Source: DATJPW01 sp963752855 (GTDB lineage Bacteria > Desulfobacterota > Desulfomonilia > Desulfomonilales > Desulfomonilaceae). From it: DNA of 64,000 nucleotides. Below are positions 54,382 to 62,777 of the stretch, piece by piece (the first letter of the stretch is position 1; each line of letters begins with the position of its first letter). The stretch spans positions 62,001 through 126,000 of the forward strand of contig CAVVZX010000045.1 of the NCBI GenBank assembly GCA_963752855.1, given 5' to 3'. The translations under genes and the position numbers were made by a program. The notes below the pieces were generated by a model, which was not told where the DNA came from, searched no databases, and worked only from the letters and a program-made list of their open reading frames with translations.

Positions 54382-56340
54382 CTATTTCTTTGCTCCTTCC
54401 TGGGCGACATCATGCAGCCTTAGATCCGTCTTAATCTGGACCACTCTGCCATCCTCGTAAGTAATATTGGTGTCCATATGGACTGTGTCAGCCTTGGTAT
54501 ACAGGGCGTCAATAATATCTTTGTAACGGTTTTCCACAAATGCTCGCCGGATTTTTCTGGTGCGGGTCAATTCGTCATCATCAGCGTCGAATTCTTTGTA
54601 CAGATTTGCGAATCTGAAAACCTTGGCCGGCTCAGGCAAAGTTCTGTTCAGTTCCTTTATGGCTCTCTCAACTAGGTTGTAAACTTGCGGAATCTGAGAC
54701 AGTTCGGGATAGCTGGTATAATTGATGCCGTTATCTTCCGCCCATTTGCCGACAGTGTTGTAGTCAATGCACACAATGGCCGTGACGTACGGCCGCTGAT
54801 GACCCACAACAAGAGCGTCCCTGACATACGGGCTAAACTTGAGACGAGCTTCAAGGAACTGAGGTGAAAACTTTCTCCCATCATTGAGAATCATGACATC
54901 CTTGGAGCGGTCAAAGACCACCAAATGGCCATCCTCATCGATAAAGCCGGTGTCACCCGAATAGAGCCAGCCGTCCTTGAGAGTCTTCGCTGTCTCCTCT
55001 TCCATTTTGTAGTACCCGATGAAAACTGATGGGCTCTTGGATATGATTTCATCTGTTTCCGTAAGGCGGACTTCGGTTTCGGGAATCGGCGTGCCTACCG
55101 TGTCGAATTTGATGTCATTGTCTCGATGCACGACCGAAATACCCGCGATCTCTGTTTGGCCGTATATCTGCTTTAGATTCACTCCAATCGAATGAAAGAA
55201 ACGGAAATGGTCGGGCCCCATCGCTGCGCCGCCTGTGTATGCGTGTCGAACTTTACTCAGGCCGAGCTGGTCTCGTATTTTCGTGTAGCAGCTCCATTCG
55301 GCCAGGCGGTTTAACAGTTTCCAGTAGAATCGCACGGGCTTCTTTTCGAATTTCAGGTCCGCGACATGGTACCCGATCTTCATGGCCCACTCGTAGATCT
55401 TACGCTTAATCCAAGAGGCATCCAGGTGCTTGACCTGAACCGTCCTTGTCATCTGCTCGTAAAGACGCGGCGGGGCAAACATTACGTGCGGCCCGATCTC
55501 TCTCAGATCGTGCTGAGCAGTCTCCGGCTCCTCAGGAAAATTAATCGTGAAGCCAACCTGCAGGCCGCAGGATATTGCCATCATTTGTTCGCCGATCCAG
55601 GCAAACGGCAGGTATGAAACGAAATCGTCCTCGGGGGTGCAAGGGTCTACTCTCATAAGGTTTCGACCCATAGTGAGCATATTGTAGTGAGTCAGGAGCG
55701 CCCCTTTAGGGAGAGCGGTGGTCCCGGAAGTGTAGAACAGCAGACATACGTCACTTCCCTTGGCCCGCTCGACCATCCTATCGAAGAAACCCGGGTCTTC
55801 CTTTTCCTTCTGTCTGCCAAGCCTCATTACGTCCTTGAGATTCATGAGCATCGGATCATCGTAATGGCGCAGCCCCTTGGGATCATCCCAAATGATCTTT
55901 TGAAGTTTCGGGCACTGGTCTCGGATAGCCAGCGCCTTATCGACTTCTTCCTGACCCTCGGCCATGTAGAATTTTGCGTCCGAATGATCGACTATGTACC
56001 GCACTTCCTCCATGAGGCAGTCCTGGAACAGCCAGACACCTATACCGCCTGCGCACATGGCGGCCATCTCGGCCCAAAGAGCTTGCGGCCTGTTGTCACC
56101 GATCATGATCACCTTGTCGTTGGGTTCCAACCCCAACGCGATCAGCCCTAGCGCTATCCTTTTCACATTCTCAAGATATTGGGCCCAAGTGATCGGCCGC
56201 CAGATCCCGAACTCCTTCTCCCGCATGGCGACTTTCTTTTCACCATACTTGTTGCATTGCCGGACCAGAAGCTTGGGCAAGGTCAGGTCTGCGGTAATGT
56301 CGATTTCACCTTTATAGTGTTGCTCATCTGCGGCTGACAT
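54382..56340 (-). CDS. Long-chain-type acyl-CoA synthetase (AMP-forming)
   Basis: 652 residues, ANL superfamily. FYTSGTTALPKG is the ATP/AMP motif, IYGQTEIAG the adenylate motif and YSGDTGFIDEDGHLVVFDRSKDVMILNDGRKFSP the hinge and C-terminal region of long-chain acyl-CoA synthetases. The start at 56340 (MSAADEQHYKGEIDITADLTLPKLLVRQ) overlaps the livG end. Position between livG and livH is a recurrent arrangement in deltaproteobacteria. It is inferred to trap the imported carboxylic acid as its CoA ester. Confidence 0.88.
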   Translation of the reverse strand: MSAADEQHYKGEIDITADLTLPKLLVRQCNKYGEKKVAMREKEFGIWRPITWAQYLENVKRIALGLIALGLEPNDKVIMIGDNRPQALWAEMAAMCAGGIGVWLFQDCLMEEVRYIVDHSDAKFYMAEGQEEVDKALAIRDQCPKLQKIIWDDPKGLRHYDDPMLMNLKDVMRLGRQKEKEDPGFFDRMVERAKGSDVCLLFYTSGTTALPKGALLTHYNMLTMGRNLMRVDPCTPEDDFVSYLPFAWIGEQMMAISCGLQVGFTINFPEEPETAQHDLREIGPHVMFAPPRLYEQMTRTVQVKHLDASWIKRKIYEWAMKIGYHVADLKFEKKPVRFYWKLLNRLAEWSCYTKIRDQLGLSKVRHAYTGGAAMGPDHFRFFHSIGVNLKQIYGQTEIAGISVVHRDNDIKFDTVGTPIPETEVRLTETDEIISKSPSVFIGYYKMEEETAKTLKDGWLYSGDTGFIDEDGHLVVFDRSKDVMILNDGRKFSPQFLEARLKFSPYVRDALVVGHQRPYVTAIVCIDYNTVGKWAEDNGINYTSYPELSQIPQVYNLVERAIKELNRTLPEPAKVFRFANLYKEFDADDDELTRTRKIRRAFVENRYKDIIDALYTKADTVHMDTNITYEDGRVVQIKTDLRLHDVAQEGAKK

Positions 56341-57124
56341 ATAGATCCTCCACCTCACCCAGATATGCCTTTATGACTTCAGGATTTTCCTGGACCTCCG
56401 TCGGCGTCCCGTCCGCAATTTTGACTCCGAAATTCAGAGTCATTACGCGATCCGAGAGATCCATAACAACTCCCATATCGTGTTCCACCAGAACACAGGT
56501 AACTTTCCAACGTTCATCTTCGTTGATATCTATGATGAATCTCGCCATGTCCTCAACTTCTTCCAAATTGAGTCCAGCCAGAGGTTCGTCCAGGAGAATA
56601 ACTTCAGGCTGCAACGCGAGCGCTCGAGCTAGCTCTATCCGCTTCTGCATTCCGTAGGGGAGCATTCCGGTGACTTCGTTACGGACCGCTTCGATTTCGA
56701 GCAAGTCGATAATCTCTTCTTCGATGAATTCTCTGGCCTTGATCTCCTCCTTCTTCGTTTTGCCCCAGTAAATAGCGGAACTGAGAATACCCGAGTTCAG
56801 ATGAAGGTGACGGCCCAGGCGTATATTGTCGAGGACGGTCATTCCGCCGAAAAGCTCGATTTTCTGGAATGTTCTGGACAGCCCCATTGCCGCCCGTTTG
56901 TGAGGCGAAAAGTGGGTTATGTCGATCCCTTTGAACAGAATTTGCCCTTGCCTCGGGTGGTAAAGCCCATTGATGCAGTTCATCATGCAGGTCTTACCCG
57001 CGCCGTTAGGCCCTATTATCGAAAATATCTCGCCTCGTCTGACTTCAAAGCTGACGTTGGTGAGAGCGGAGACACCGGCAAATGCCAGATAGAGATTTCT
57101 GGCTTCAAGTATGACTTCCGACAT
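56324..57124 (-). CDS. livG: Branched-chain amino acid-type ABC transporter ATP-binding protein (LivG)
   Basis: 266 residues. Walker A GPNGAGKTCM, MGLSRTFQKIELFGGMTVLDNI (the LivG Q-loop pattern), signature MLPYGMQKRIELARAL and Walker B VILLDEPLAGLNLEEVEDM are present. LPYG in place of LSGG is a known variation in LivG proteins. First gene of the cluster; its 3' end overlaps the acyl-CoA synthetase start by 17 nt. Confidence 0.9.
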   Translation of the reverse strand: MSEVILEARNLYLAFAGVSALTNVSFEVRRGEIFSIIGPNGAGKTCMMNCINGLYHPRQGQILFKGIDITHFSPHKRAAMGLSRTFQKIELFGGMTVLDNIRLGRHLHLNSGILSSAIYWGKTKKEEIKAREFIEEEIIDLLEIEAVRNEVTGMLPYGMQKRIELARALALQPEVILLDEPLAGLNLEEVEDMARFIIDINEDERWKVTCVLVEHDMGVVMDLSDRVMTLNFGVKIADGTPTEVQENPEVIKAYLGEVEDLYVSRR

Positions 57125-57786
57125 TCAGCTTCCCCTTTGGATACTGCTCCACTGGTTCCCACAATCGACGCTTCGCAGCGGTTTTGGATTGCTTAATTCG
57201 GCTGGGAGGGAGTACAGACTATTTTCACGGCCCGTCTCTTGGGTTCCATACCACGGATGGCGCCCACGGAACCTAGCAAAATCAACAAGTCGGGTCAAGG
57301 TTCGCCCCTGAGAATTTCGAGGGTATTTTGTATCAACGGAACGATCCGGCATTACCTCATTCCTTAAAGGATGAAACAGCCCCGTTCCTTTGTTCAAACG
57401 CCATCAGATTCTAAGCGGACTCGTAGACGGTCCTGCTTACAGCAGAGAGGCCACTTCGTCTCCGTCATTGTCCATCCGTGAAGTAGGCAACCGAAATCTG
57501 ACACCGTAGAAACAAGATCTGCAGATATGTATACCACCGACAAGCGGACTGGTTCGATCAGCTTGAGGTCACCTGGTACAGCTAACGCGCTTCCGATAAC
57601 ACATGGCTAGCGCTCGACTGGTTGACGTCATCGGCGCGTCCTGATTACCACCTTATTCTTTCTCGCGACATGGTCACTAAAGTCTCAACTGATGCTACAA
57701 AACTGAGTTCGCCAGATATATGGATATGGAACTGAACACCTTACCAAGACCTTTCGAGGGCAACGACAATCATGAAGAATCTCGGG

Positions 57787-57816
57787 TTGAAAAGTCAAGC
57801 TGAAAAATGCTATACG
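57787..57816 (+). promoter_or_regulatory. Candidate promoter for the enoyl-CoA hydratase operon
   Basis: TTGAAA 57787-57792, an 18-nt spacer and TATACG 57811-57816, about 145 nt upstream of ATG 57962. The surrounding 837-bp divergent region 57125-57961 holds no recognisable gene. Confidence 0.4.
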
Positions 57817-57961
57817 GTTAACGTCTTCAGATTGTGTCTATACATTCCCAGGCCATAGATCTTTCTTTTATCCAAGAGTGACGGCCTCTGCCCGGGACGG
57901 AAGGCTGAGATAAGATGAATCGGTGAAGCGAAACCGAGGGAAATCTGCGAGGAGAATGGGT

Positions 57962-58750
57962 ATGGAACAAACGGCTCTGTTGAAAGAGTTGCGTGATGGA
58001 ATAATGGTTTTGACGATAAATCGTCCTGAAGCCATGAACTGCTTCGATATGCCGCTCCTTGAAAGCTTCGGCAAAACCCTTTCTGAAATAGCCTTTGATA
58101 ATAAAATCAAAGTAGTAATAATAACAGGATCAACTGCTGGGAAGAATGCTTTCAGCACAGGCGCCGACCTGAAAGAACGGGCAGGAATGTCCCCCGACCA
58201 AGTCCGTTTGTACATTACGACTATCAGAAACCTCTTTACCGCGGTTGAGGAATTGCCGAAGCCGGTCATCGCTGCCGTAAACGGCTATGCTTTCGGGGGC
58301 GGACTGGAGATCGCTCTGGCCTCGGATATAAGAATCGCCTCGACCAACGCCATAGTTGGATTGACCGAGACCAGCCTGGCGGTTATTCCTGGAGCAGGAG
58401 GGACCCAGCGGCTCCCGCGAATTGTCGGTTTGGCCAGGGCCAAAGAAATGATTTTTCGCGCACGCCGGATCACAGCCCAGGAAGGACTTGGCATAGGATT
58501 GTTCTTAGAAGTGGTCGAGCCTGATAAACTCATGGAACGATCGTTCGAAATCGCGCATGAAATAGCGGCAAACGGTCCGGTAGCCTTGGCTCAGGCCAAA
58601 TACGCAATCAACAAGGGCAGCGAGGTGAGCCTTCCCATAGGGCTCGCGATCGAATCCAACGCGTATGCGGTAACGATACCGACGAAAGACAGGATTGAAG
58701 GATTGACGGCATTTAGAGAAAAGCGAAAACCGATCTATGTCGGAGAATGA
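57962..58750 (+). CDS. Enoyl-CoA hydratase/isomerase family protein
   Basis: 262 residues from ATG 57962, with GCGAGGAG before it; ATG 57956 in the same frame is an alternative. The oxyanion-hole segment FSTGADLKERAGM and VNGYAFGGGLEIALASDIRIAS are conserved. The two catalytic Glu positions of hydratases are both filled: Glu in GGGLEIA and Glu in VGLTETSLAVIPGAGGTQRLPR, 20 residues apart as in rat crotonase. First gene of a plus-strand operon with an HMG-CoA-lyase-like gene and acetoacetyl-CoA synthetase, suggesting branched-chain acyl-CoA breakdown (methylglutaconyl-CoA hydration). Confidence 0.88.
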   Translation: MEQTALLKELRDGIMVLTINRPEAMNCFDMPLLESFGKTLSEIAFDNKIKVVIITGSTAGKNAFSTGADLKERAGMSPDQVRLYITTIRNLFTAVEELPKPVIAAVNGYAFGGGLEIALASDIRIASTNAIVGLTETSLAVIPGAGGTQRLPRIVGLARAKEMIFRARRITAQEGLGIGLFLEVVEPDKLMERSFEIAHEIAANGPVALAQAKYAINKGSEVSLPIGLAIESNAYAVTIPTKDRIEGLTAFREKRKPIYVGE

Positions 58751-58774
58751 TAAGAGACCAGGAGGTCGAACCAT

Positions 58775-59917
58775 ATGCCGAATTACGAACTGAAATATCC
58801 GAAGAAAGTCCGCGTTGGCGACATTACCGTAAGAGACGGCTTTCAACATGAGGAGATATGGATTCCTACCGAAGCGAAGCTCTATTATCTTGAAGAACTT
58901 ATCCTTTGCGGAGTAAGAAATGTGGAGGTAACGAATTTCGGGAACCCTGTTCTTATGCCGCAATTTAAGGATGCCGAAGAACTGCTAAAGAAAATCAGGG
59001 GTTCCAAGAAGCTTTCCAAGGCGGGCATTAATCAAAACGATCTTACGCTGACGGTGGTGACCATTCGCGAGAGATCCGTCGATAGGGCCATTGAGGCGAG
59101 GAAGGAAGGATGGGGCCCGGACCGCGTTTTGATGATGGTGTCCACCGATGAAGAGCATCATTTTGCCAATTCCGGCACAACGCTTCCCGATTACTGGGAT
59201 GAATGCAAGAGGTGCATCGCAAAAGCGAAAGATGCGGGAATCAAAATGTGCGGAACGGTTTCGACTATTTGGGGTTCGCCAATTTCGGGACCGACGCAGT
59301 TGGAAGAAGCTATTGAATTCAGCAAAAGATGGCTTGACATAGGCGCTGCGGATATTGAGCATGCGGACCATGACGGCAGCGCGCCGCCAAATCAAGTTTA
59401 CAAATACTATTCTATGATGCTCGATGAGATTCCGGACAAAAGCTTACATATAGCCCATTTCCATGTGACTCGCGGCTGGGGCACGGCCAACTGTCTGGCC
59501 GCTCTGCAGGCCGGTATTGAACATTTTGAGGCAACGCTGGGAGGACTTGGAGGTCAGCCGGCCAATTTCCTGGATCGAGTCCCTGTGCCGGGAACCGGCG
59601 CATACTATTATCGAGACCCAAATGTCGTCGGTCTTCAATGCATCGAGGATCTGGTTGTAATGATGGACGAAATGGGAATCGAAACAGGGATCGACGTGGA
59701 TCGACTGCTGGAACTCGGCAGATTGATGGAAAGAACCATCGGACGAAGGCTAAGATCGGAGGCGATTATGAACGGGCGCATCCCGAAGGAGCCTCGATTA
59801 GAATTCAAGAGAAAAGGTCTGGCCGAGTTGAAAAAGAAGCTGGGGGAAGCGCCGGGACAGAAATATCCGGCGGATTGGCCCGAAAAATCGCCTTACAAGG
59901 GCGCAACACAGTCCTGA
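58775..59917 (+). CDS. HMG-CoA lyase/pyruvate-carboxyltransferase-domain protein
   Basis: A 380-residue TIM-barrel of the HMGL-like superfamily. VGDITVRDGFQHEEIWIPTEAKLYYLEELILCGVRNVEVTNFG carries the RDG catalytic start, and HIAHFHVTRGWGTANCLAAL carries the His-x-His metal ligands. The AGIEHFEATLGGLGGQP pattern is typical of the lyase/aldolase group. It lies 24 nt after the enoyl-CoA hydratase gene with GACCAGGAGGTCG before ATG. Predicted reaction: cleavage of a 3-hydroxyacyl-CoA such as HMG-CoA to acetyl-CoA and acetoacetate. Confidence 0.82.
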   Translation: MPNYELKYPKKVRVGDITVRDGFQHEEIWIPTEAKLYYLEELILCGVRNVEVTNFGNPVLMPQFKDAEELLKKIRGSKKLSKAGINQNDLTLTVVTIRERSVDRAIEARKEGWGPDRVLMMVSTDEEHHFANSGTTLPDYWDECKRCIAKAKDAGIKMCGTVSTIWGSPISGPTQLEEAIEFSKRWLDIGAADIEHADHDGSAPPNQVYKYYSMMLDEIPDKSLHIAHFHVTRGWGTANCLAALQAGIEHFEATLGGLGGQPANFLDRVPVPGTGAYYYRDPNVVGLQCIEDLVVMMDEMGIETGIDVDRLLELGRLMERTIGRRLRSEAIMNGRIPKEPRLEFKRKGLAELKKKLGEAPGQKYPADWPEKSPYKGATQS

Positions 59918-59966
59918 ACCACAAATGTCTCCTGCACTTTCAGTGCCGTAACAAGGAGGTATAATC

Positions 59967-61916
59967 ATGCGGCCTCTGTGGGAACCATCCAAGGAACGTA
60001 TCGAAAATTCCAACATGATGCGTTTTATCAAGTACGTCAATCAGAAGCACTCATTGAACATCGACGGTTACCATCCTCTCTATGACTGGTCAATTGCCAA
60101 CAGGGAGGACTTCTGGGCTGCCGTCTGGGATTTTGGCAAAATAGTGGCATCCAAAACTTGTGACAAAGTCCTGGAAGATTCCCCCACTATGATTGGAGCG
60201 AAATGGTTTGTAGGCTCTAGGCTAAATTTCGCTGAGAATCTCCTACGATATAAGGATGATGAATTGGCGATCGTATTCAAAGGGGAAGGTCAGCCGACGA
60301 GACGCATTAGCTATGCGCAGCTCTATGATGAAGTGGCCCGTATGGCGAAATCGCTGCGTGACGCGGGCGTTGTCAAAGGAGATCGCGTTTCCGGTTATCT
60401 GCCCAACATGCCTGAGGCGATAATCGCGATGCTGGCGGCCACCAGTATCGGAGCTATCTGGTCTTCCTGTTCCCCGGATTTCGGAGTCAAAGGTATTCTG
60501 GACAGGTTCGGCCAGATCGGCCCCAAGGTCCTGGTGGCGGCGGACGGCTATTTCTATAACGGCAAAAGTCATGATTCCATCGCGCGAATAGGGGGTATCG
60601 CCAAAGAACTTCCCAGTGTGGAAAAAATAGTAGTCGTCCCTTACGTTACTGAGCGGCCCGATCTGAGCCCCGTGCCTCAGGCGGTCCTTTACAGGGATTT
60701 CCTCGCGAAAGAGGACGGACTTAATATTGATTTCGAACAGCTGCCTTTCGATCATCCAGTTTATATTATGTACTCATCAGGCACGACCGGGCTGCCCAAG
60801 TGCATGGTTCACGGGGCAGGGGGGACACTTTTACAGCATTACAAAGAACACGCTTTGCACTGCGACATGACGAGAGAAGATAATATCTTTTATTTCACTA
60901 CGTTGGGCTGGATGATGTGGAACTGGCTGGTTGGTGGTCTTGAAGTGGGGGCCACCTTGATATTGTATGATGGATCGCCTTTTTACCCCGATCCTGGGGC
61001 CATGTTTCAGTTGGCCCAAGATGAAGGGATGAGTCTATTTGGAACAAGTGCAAAATATATCGCTTCAGTAGAAAAAGCGGGATTAATACCAAAAGAGAAA
61101 TACGATCTGTCTCGGCTAAAAATCATGACTTCTACAGCATCGCCGCTGTCTGAAGAAAGCTTTCGTTTCGTGTACTCGTCAATCAAAAAAGATATTTGCC
61201 TCGCTTCCATTTCCGGCGGCACGGACATTATTTCATGTTTCGCCCTGGGTTGTCCTATCATACCTGTGTATGAAGGCGAGCTACAATGCCGTGGACTCGG
61301 GCTGAAGGTAGAGGCTTGGGACCATTCAGGGAAGCCGGTCATTGGGCAGCAGGGTGAATTGGTTTGTACAGCGACTTTTCCGTGTCAGCCGATTTATTTC
61401 TGGGACGATCCTGACAATTCCAAATACAAGAAGGCTTATTTTAGTGTCTGGCCGAATGTGTGGCACCACGGCGATTATGTTGAAATTACCGAACATGGTG
61501 GAGTCAAGATTTACGGCCGTTCCGATGCGACATTAAACCCACAGGGCGTTCGTATAGGAACCGCGGAAATTTATCGAGTGGTAGAAGCGATGGACGAAAT
61601 TGCGGACAGCATAGTGATAGGCCAGTCATGGGACAATGATGTTCGTGTGATCTTATTTGTGAAGACAGCCCCAAATGTAGAATTGACGGAAGATCTAAAG
61701 AAGAGGTTGAAGACGTCCATTCGTGATAACTGTTCCCCGCGACACGTCCCGCAGCTGATTCTACCAGTTAATGACATTCCAGTGACGCTGAACGGCAAGA
61801 AGGTGGAAATTGCCGTCAGGAACGTGGTCGAAAACAAGCCGGTCACTAACCGCGACGCACTGCTCAATCCCGAAGCCCTGGATCAGTTCATCAACATCCC
61901 TGAGCTTCAGGTCTGA
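59967..61916 (+). CDS. Acetoacetyl-CoA synthetase (acetoacetate-CoA ligase)
   Basis: 649 residues, matching AacS length. The start MRPLWEPSKERIENSNMMRFIKYVNQKHSLNIDGYHPLYDWSI and SPDFGVKGILDRFGQIGPKVLVAADGY are specific to the AacS subfamily. Core motifs YSSGTTGLPK, GGTDII and the C-terminal LNGKKVEIAVRNVVENKP (catalytic Lys) are present. It follows the HMG-CoA-lyase-like gene, whose product acetoacetate it would activate, so the three genes form a logical end of leucine-like degradation. GTAACAAGGAGGTATAATC precedes ATG 59967. Confidence 0.92.
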   Translation: MRPLWEPSKERIENSNMMRFIKYVNQKHSLNIDGYHPLYDWSIANREDFWAAVWDFGKIVASKTCDKVLEDSPTMIGAKWFVGSRLNFAENLLRYKDDELAIVFKGEGQPTRRISYAQLYDEVARMAKSLRDAGVVKGDRVSGYLPNMPEAIIAMLAATSIGAIWSSCSPDFGVKGILDRFGQIGPKVLVAADGYFYNGKSHDSIARIGGIAKELPSVEKIVVVPYVTERPDLSPVPQAVLYRDFLAKEDGLNIDFEQLPFDHPVYIMYSSGTTGLPKCMVHGAGGTLLQHYKEHALHCDMTREDNIFYFTTLGWMMWNWLVGGLEVGATLILYDGSPFYPDPGAMFQLAQDEGMSLFGTSAKYIASVEKAGLIPKEKYDLSRLKIMTSTASPLSEESFRFVYSSIKKDICLASISGGTDIISCFALGCPIIPVYEGELQCRGLGLKVEAWDHSGKPVIGQQGELVCTATFPCQPIYFWDDPDNSKYKKAYFSVWPNVWHHGDYVEITEHGGVKIYGRSDATLNPQGVRIGTAEIYRVVEAMDEIADSIVIGQSWDNDVRVILFVKTAPNVELTEDLKKRLKTSIRDNCSPRHVPQLILPVNDIPVTLNGKKVEIAVRNVVENKPVTNRDALLNPEALDQFINIPELQV

Positions 61917-61928
61917 GTCTTGAAGACT

Positions 61929-61971
61929 GCGCCGGGAAATCTTTTTGCTTAGAAATAGGGTTTCCCGGCGC
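61929..61971. repeat. Palindromic intergenic repeat, family A
   Basis: GCGCCGGGAAA (61929-61939) pairs with TTTCCCGGCGC (61961-61971) around CTTTTTGC-type spacer DNA. It starts 13 nt after the acetoacetyl-CoA synthetase stop. Confidence 0.7.
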
Positions 61972-62116
61972 TTTCCCCCAAAACCCAATGTTAAGCCCTA
62001 TTGTCACTTCCATCCTTCAACTTCCTAACTTGGCCACACCAAGCCTGGCCAACAAGCCATACATATCGCGTGAAGCCGTAGGCTTCACGCCAGTCATAGA
62101 AGTTCTTGAAGGGGGT

Positions 62117-62152
62117 GCCGGGGGAAACTTCTTGCAAGAAGTTTCTCCCGGC
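62117..62152. repeat. Palindromic intergenic repeat, family A
   Basis: GCCGGGGGAAACTTCTT-GC-AAGAAGTTTCTCCCGGC, a 17-bp stem with one mismatch, immediately beyond the PLD-family gene's 3' end. Confidence 0.7.
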
Positions 62153-62178
62153 ATCTTCGTCTTCCACCGCTTCTGCCT

Positions 62179-62700
62179 TCACGCAGGGGGAGCGGGGCAG
62201 AGATCGCGGCGTCCGCAGGAGGGGCAGGGGCCTCCCATCCATATATAGTCAAAATAGTCCATAAACGGTTCGGCTTCCGATTTGCCTTCCAACAGAAACC
62301 CGACCTCGAAATTCCGGTTTTTCTCCGATTTTGCGCCTATGCCGGCCCCGGTCAGGTTCGGACTGCCCACCAAAGCTGCATGTCCGTCTACTATGAAAAT
62401 CTTCGCGTGCATTCTTATGCAATGAAGGAATTCGACACCTGCGCTAAGCAAACCAGACCCGTCGAGTTGATCGTACCTTCTGCGAAACGGCTCGGAAGGC
62501 AGTTCCGCGTGGATCATTCGGAAGGATACGCCACGGTTGACCTGTGACGCCATAAGATCAACGAATGTCATAAATTTGCCTTTGTACAGAATTCCGGTCC
62601 CTTTCATGTTTGCCGTAGCCACCCAAACGAAACGTGAGGCATTGACCAGATAAGACTGGGTGAATCCTTCGTAGATATCTCTGTCAAAAAGCAGCTTCAT
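62179..62700 (-). CDS. PLD-superfamily (HKD) protein
   Basis: 173 residues from ATG 62700. MHAKIFIVDGHAALVGSPNLTGAG is the HxK(x)4D(x)6G..N phosphodiesterase motif; only one copy is present, so activity would need dimerisation, as in the Nuc-type enzymes. KLLFDRDIYEGFTQSYLVNASRFVWVATANMKG is the usual N-terminal beta-alpha unit. The protein ends with a CPSCGRRDLC zinc-ribbon-like tail. The frame is open further upstream into the insertion element, but that leader is not native. The IS lies 77 bp upstream of the start, so its original promoter may be lost. Confidence 0.75.
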   Translation of the reverse strand: MKLLFDRDIYEGFTQSYLVNASRFVWVATANMKGTGILYKGKFMTFVDLMASQVNRGVSFRMIHAELPSEPFRRRYDQLDGSGLLSAGVEFLHCIRMHAKIFIVDGHAALVGSPNLTGAGIGAKSEKNRNFEVGFLLEGKSEAEPFMDYFDYIWMGGPCPSCGRRDLCPAPPA

Positions 62701-62777
62701 TTTGAATTCTAAACGAATATTGGTCGCGCTCGAAAGAGGCGTCGAAATATTCCAGCCAATCCGAGGGCTTTCATAAA

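Noticed and set aside
57125..57961. A regulator gene in the liv/ECH divergent region
   Set aside because: No frame with a helix-turn-helix or other recognisable domain was found there.
2688..62152. Recurrent palindromes as a CRISPR array
   Set aside because: Copies are scattered singly, differ in sequence and have no regular spacers or cas genes.
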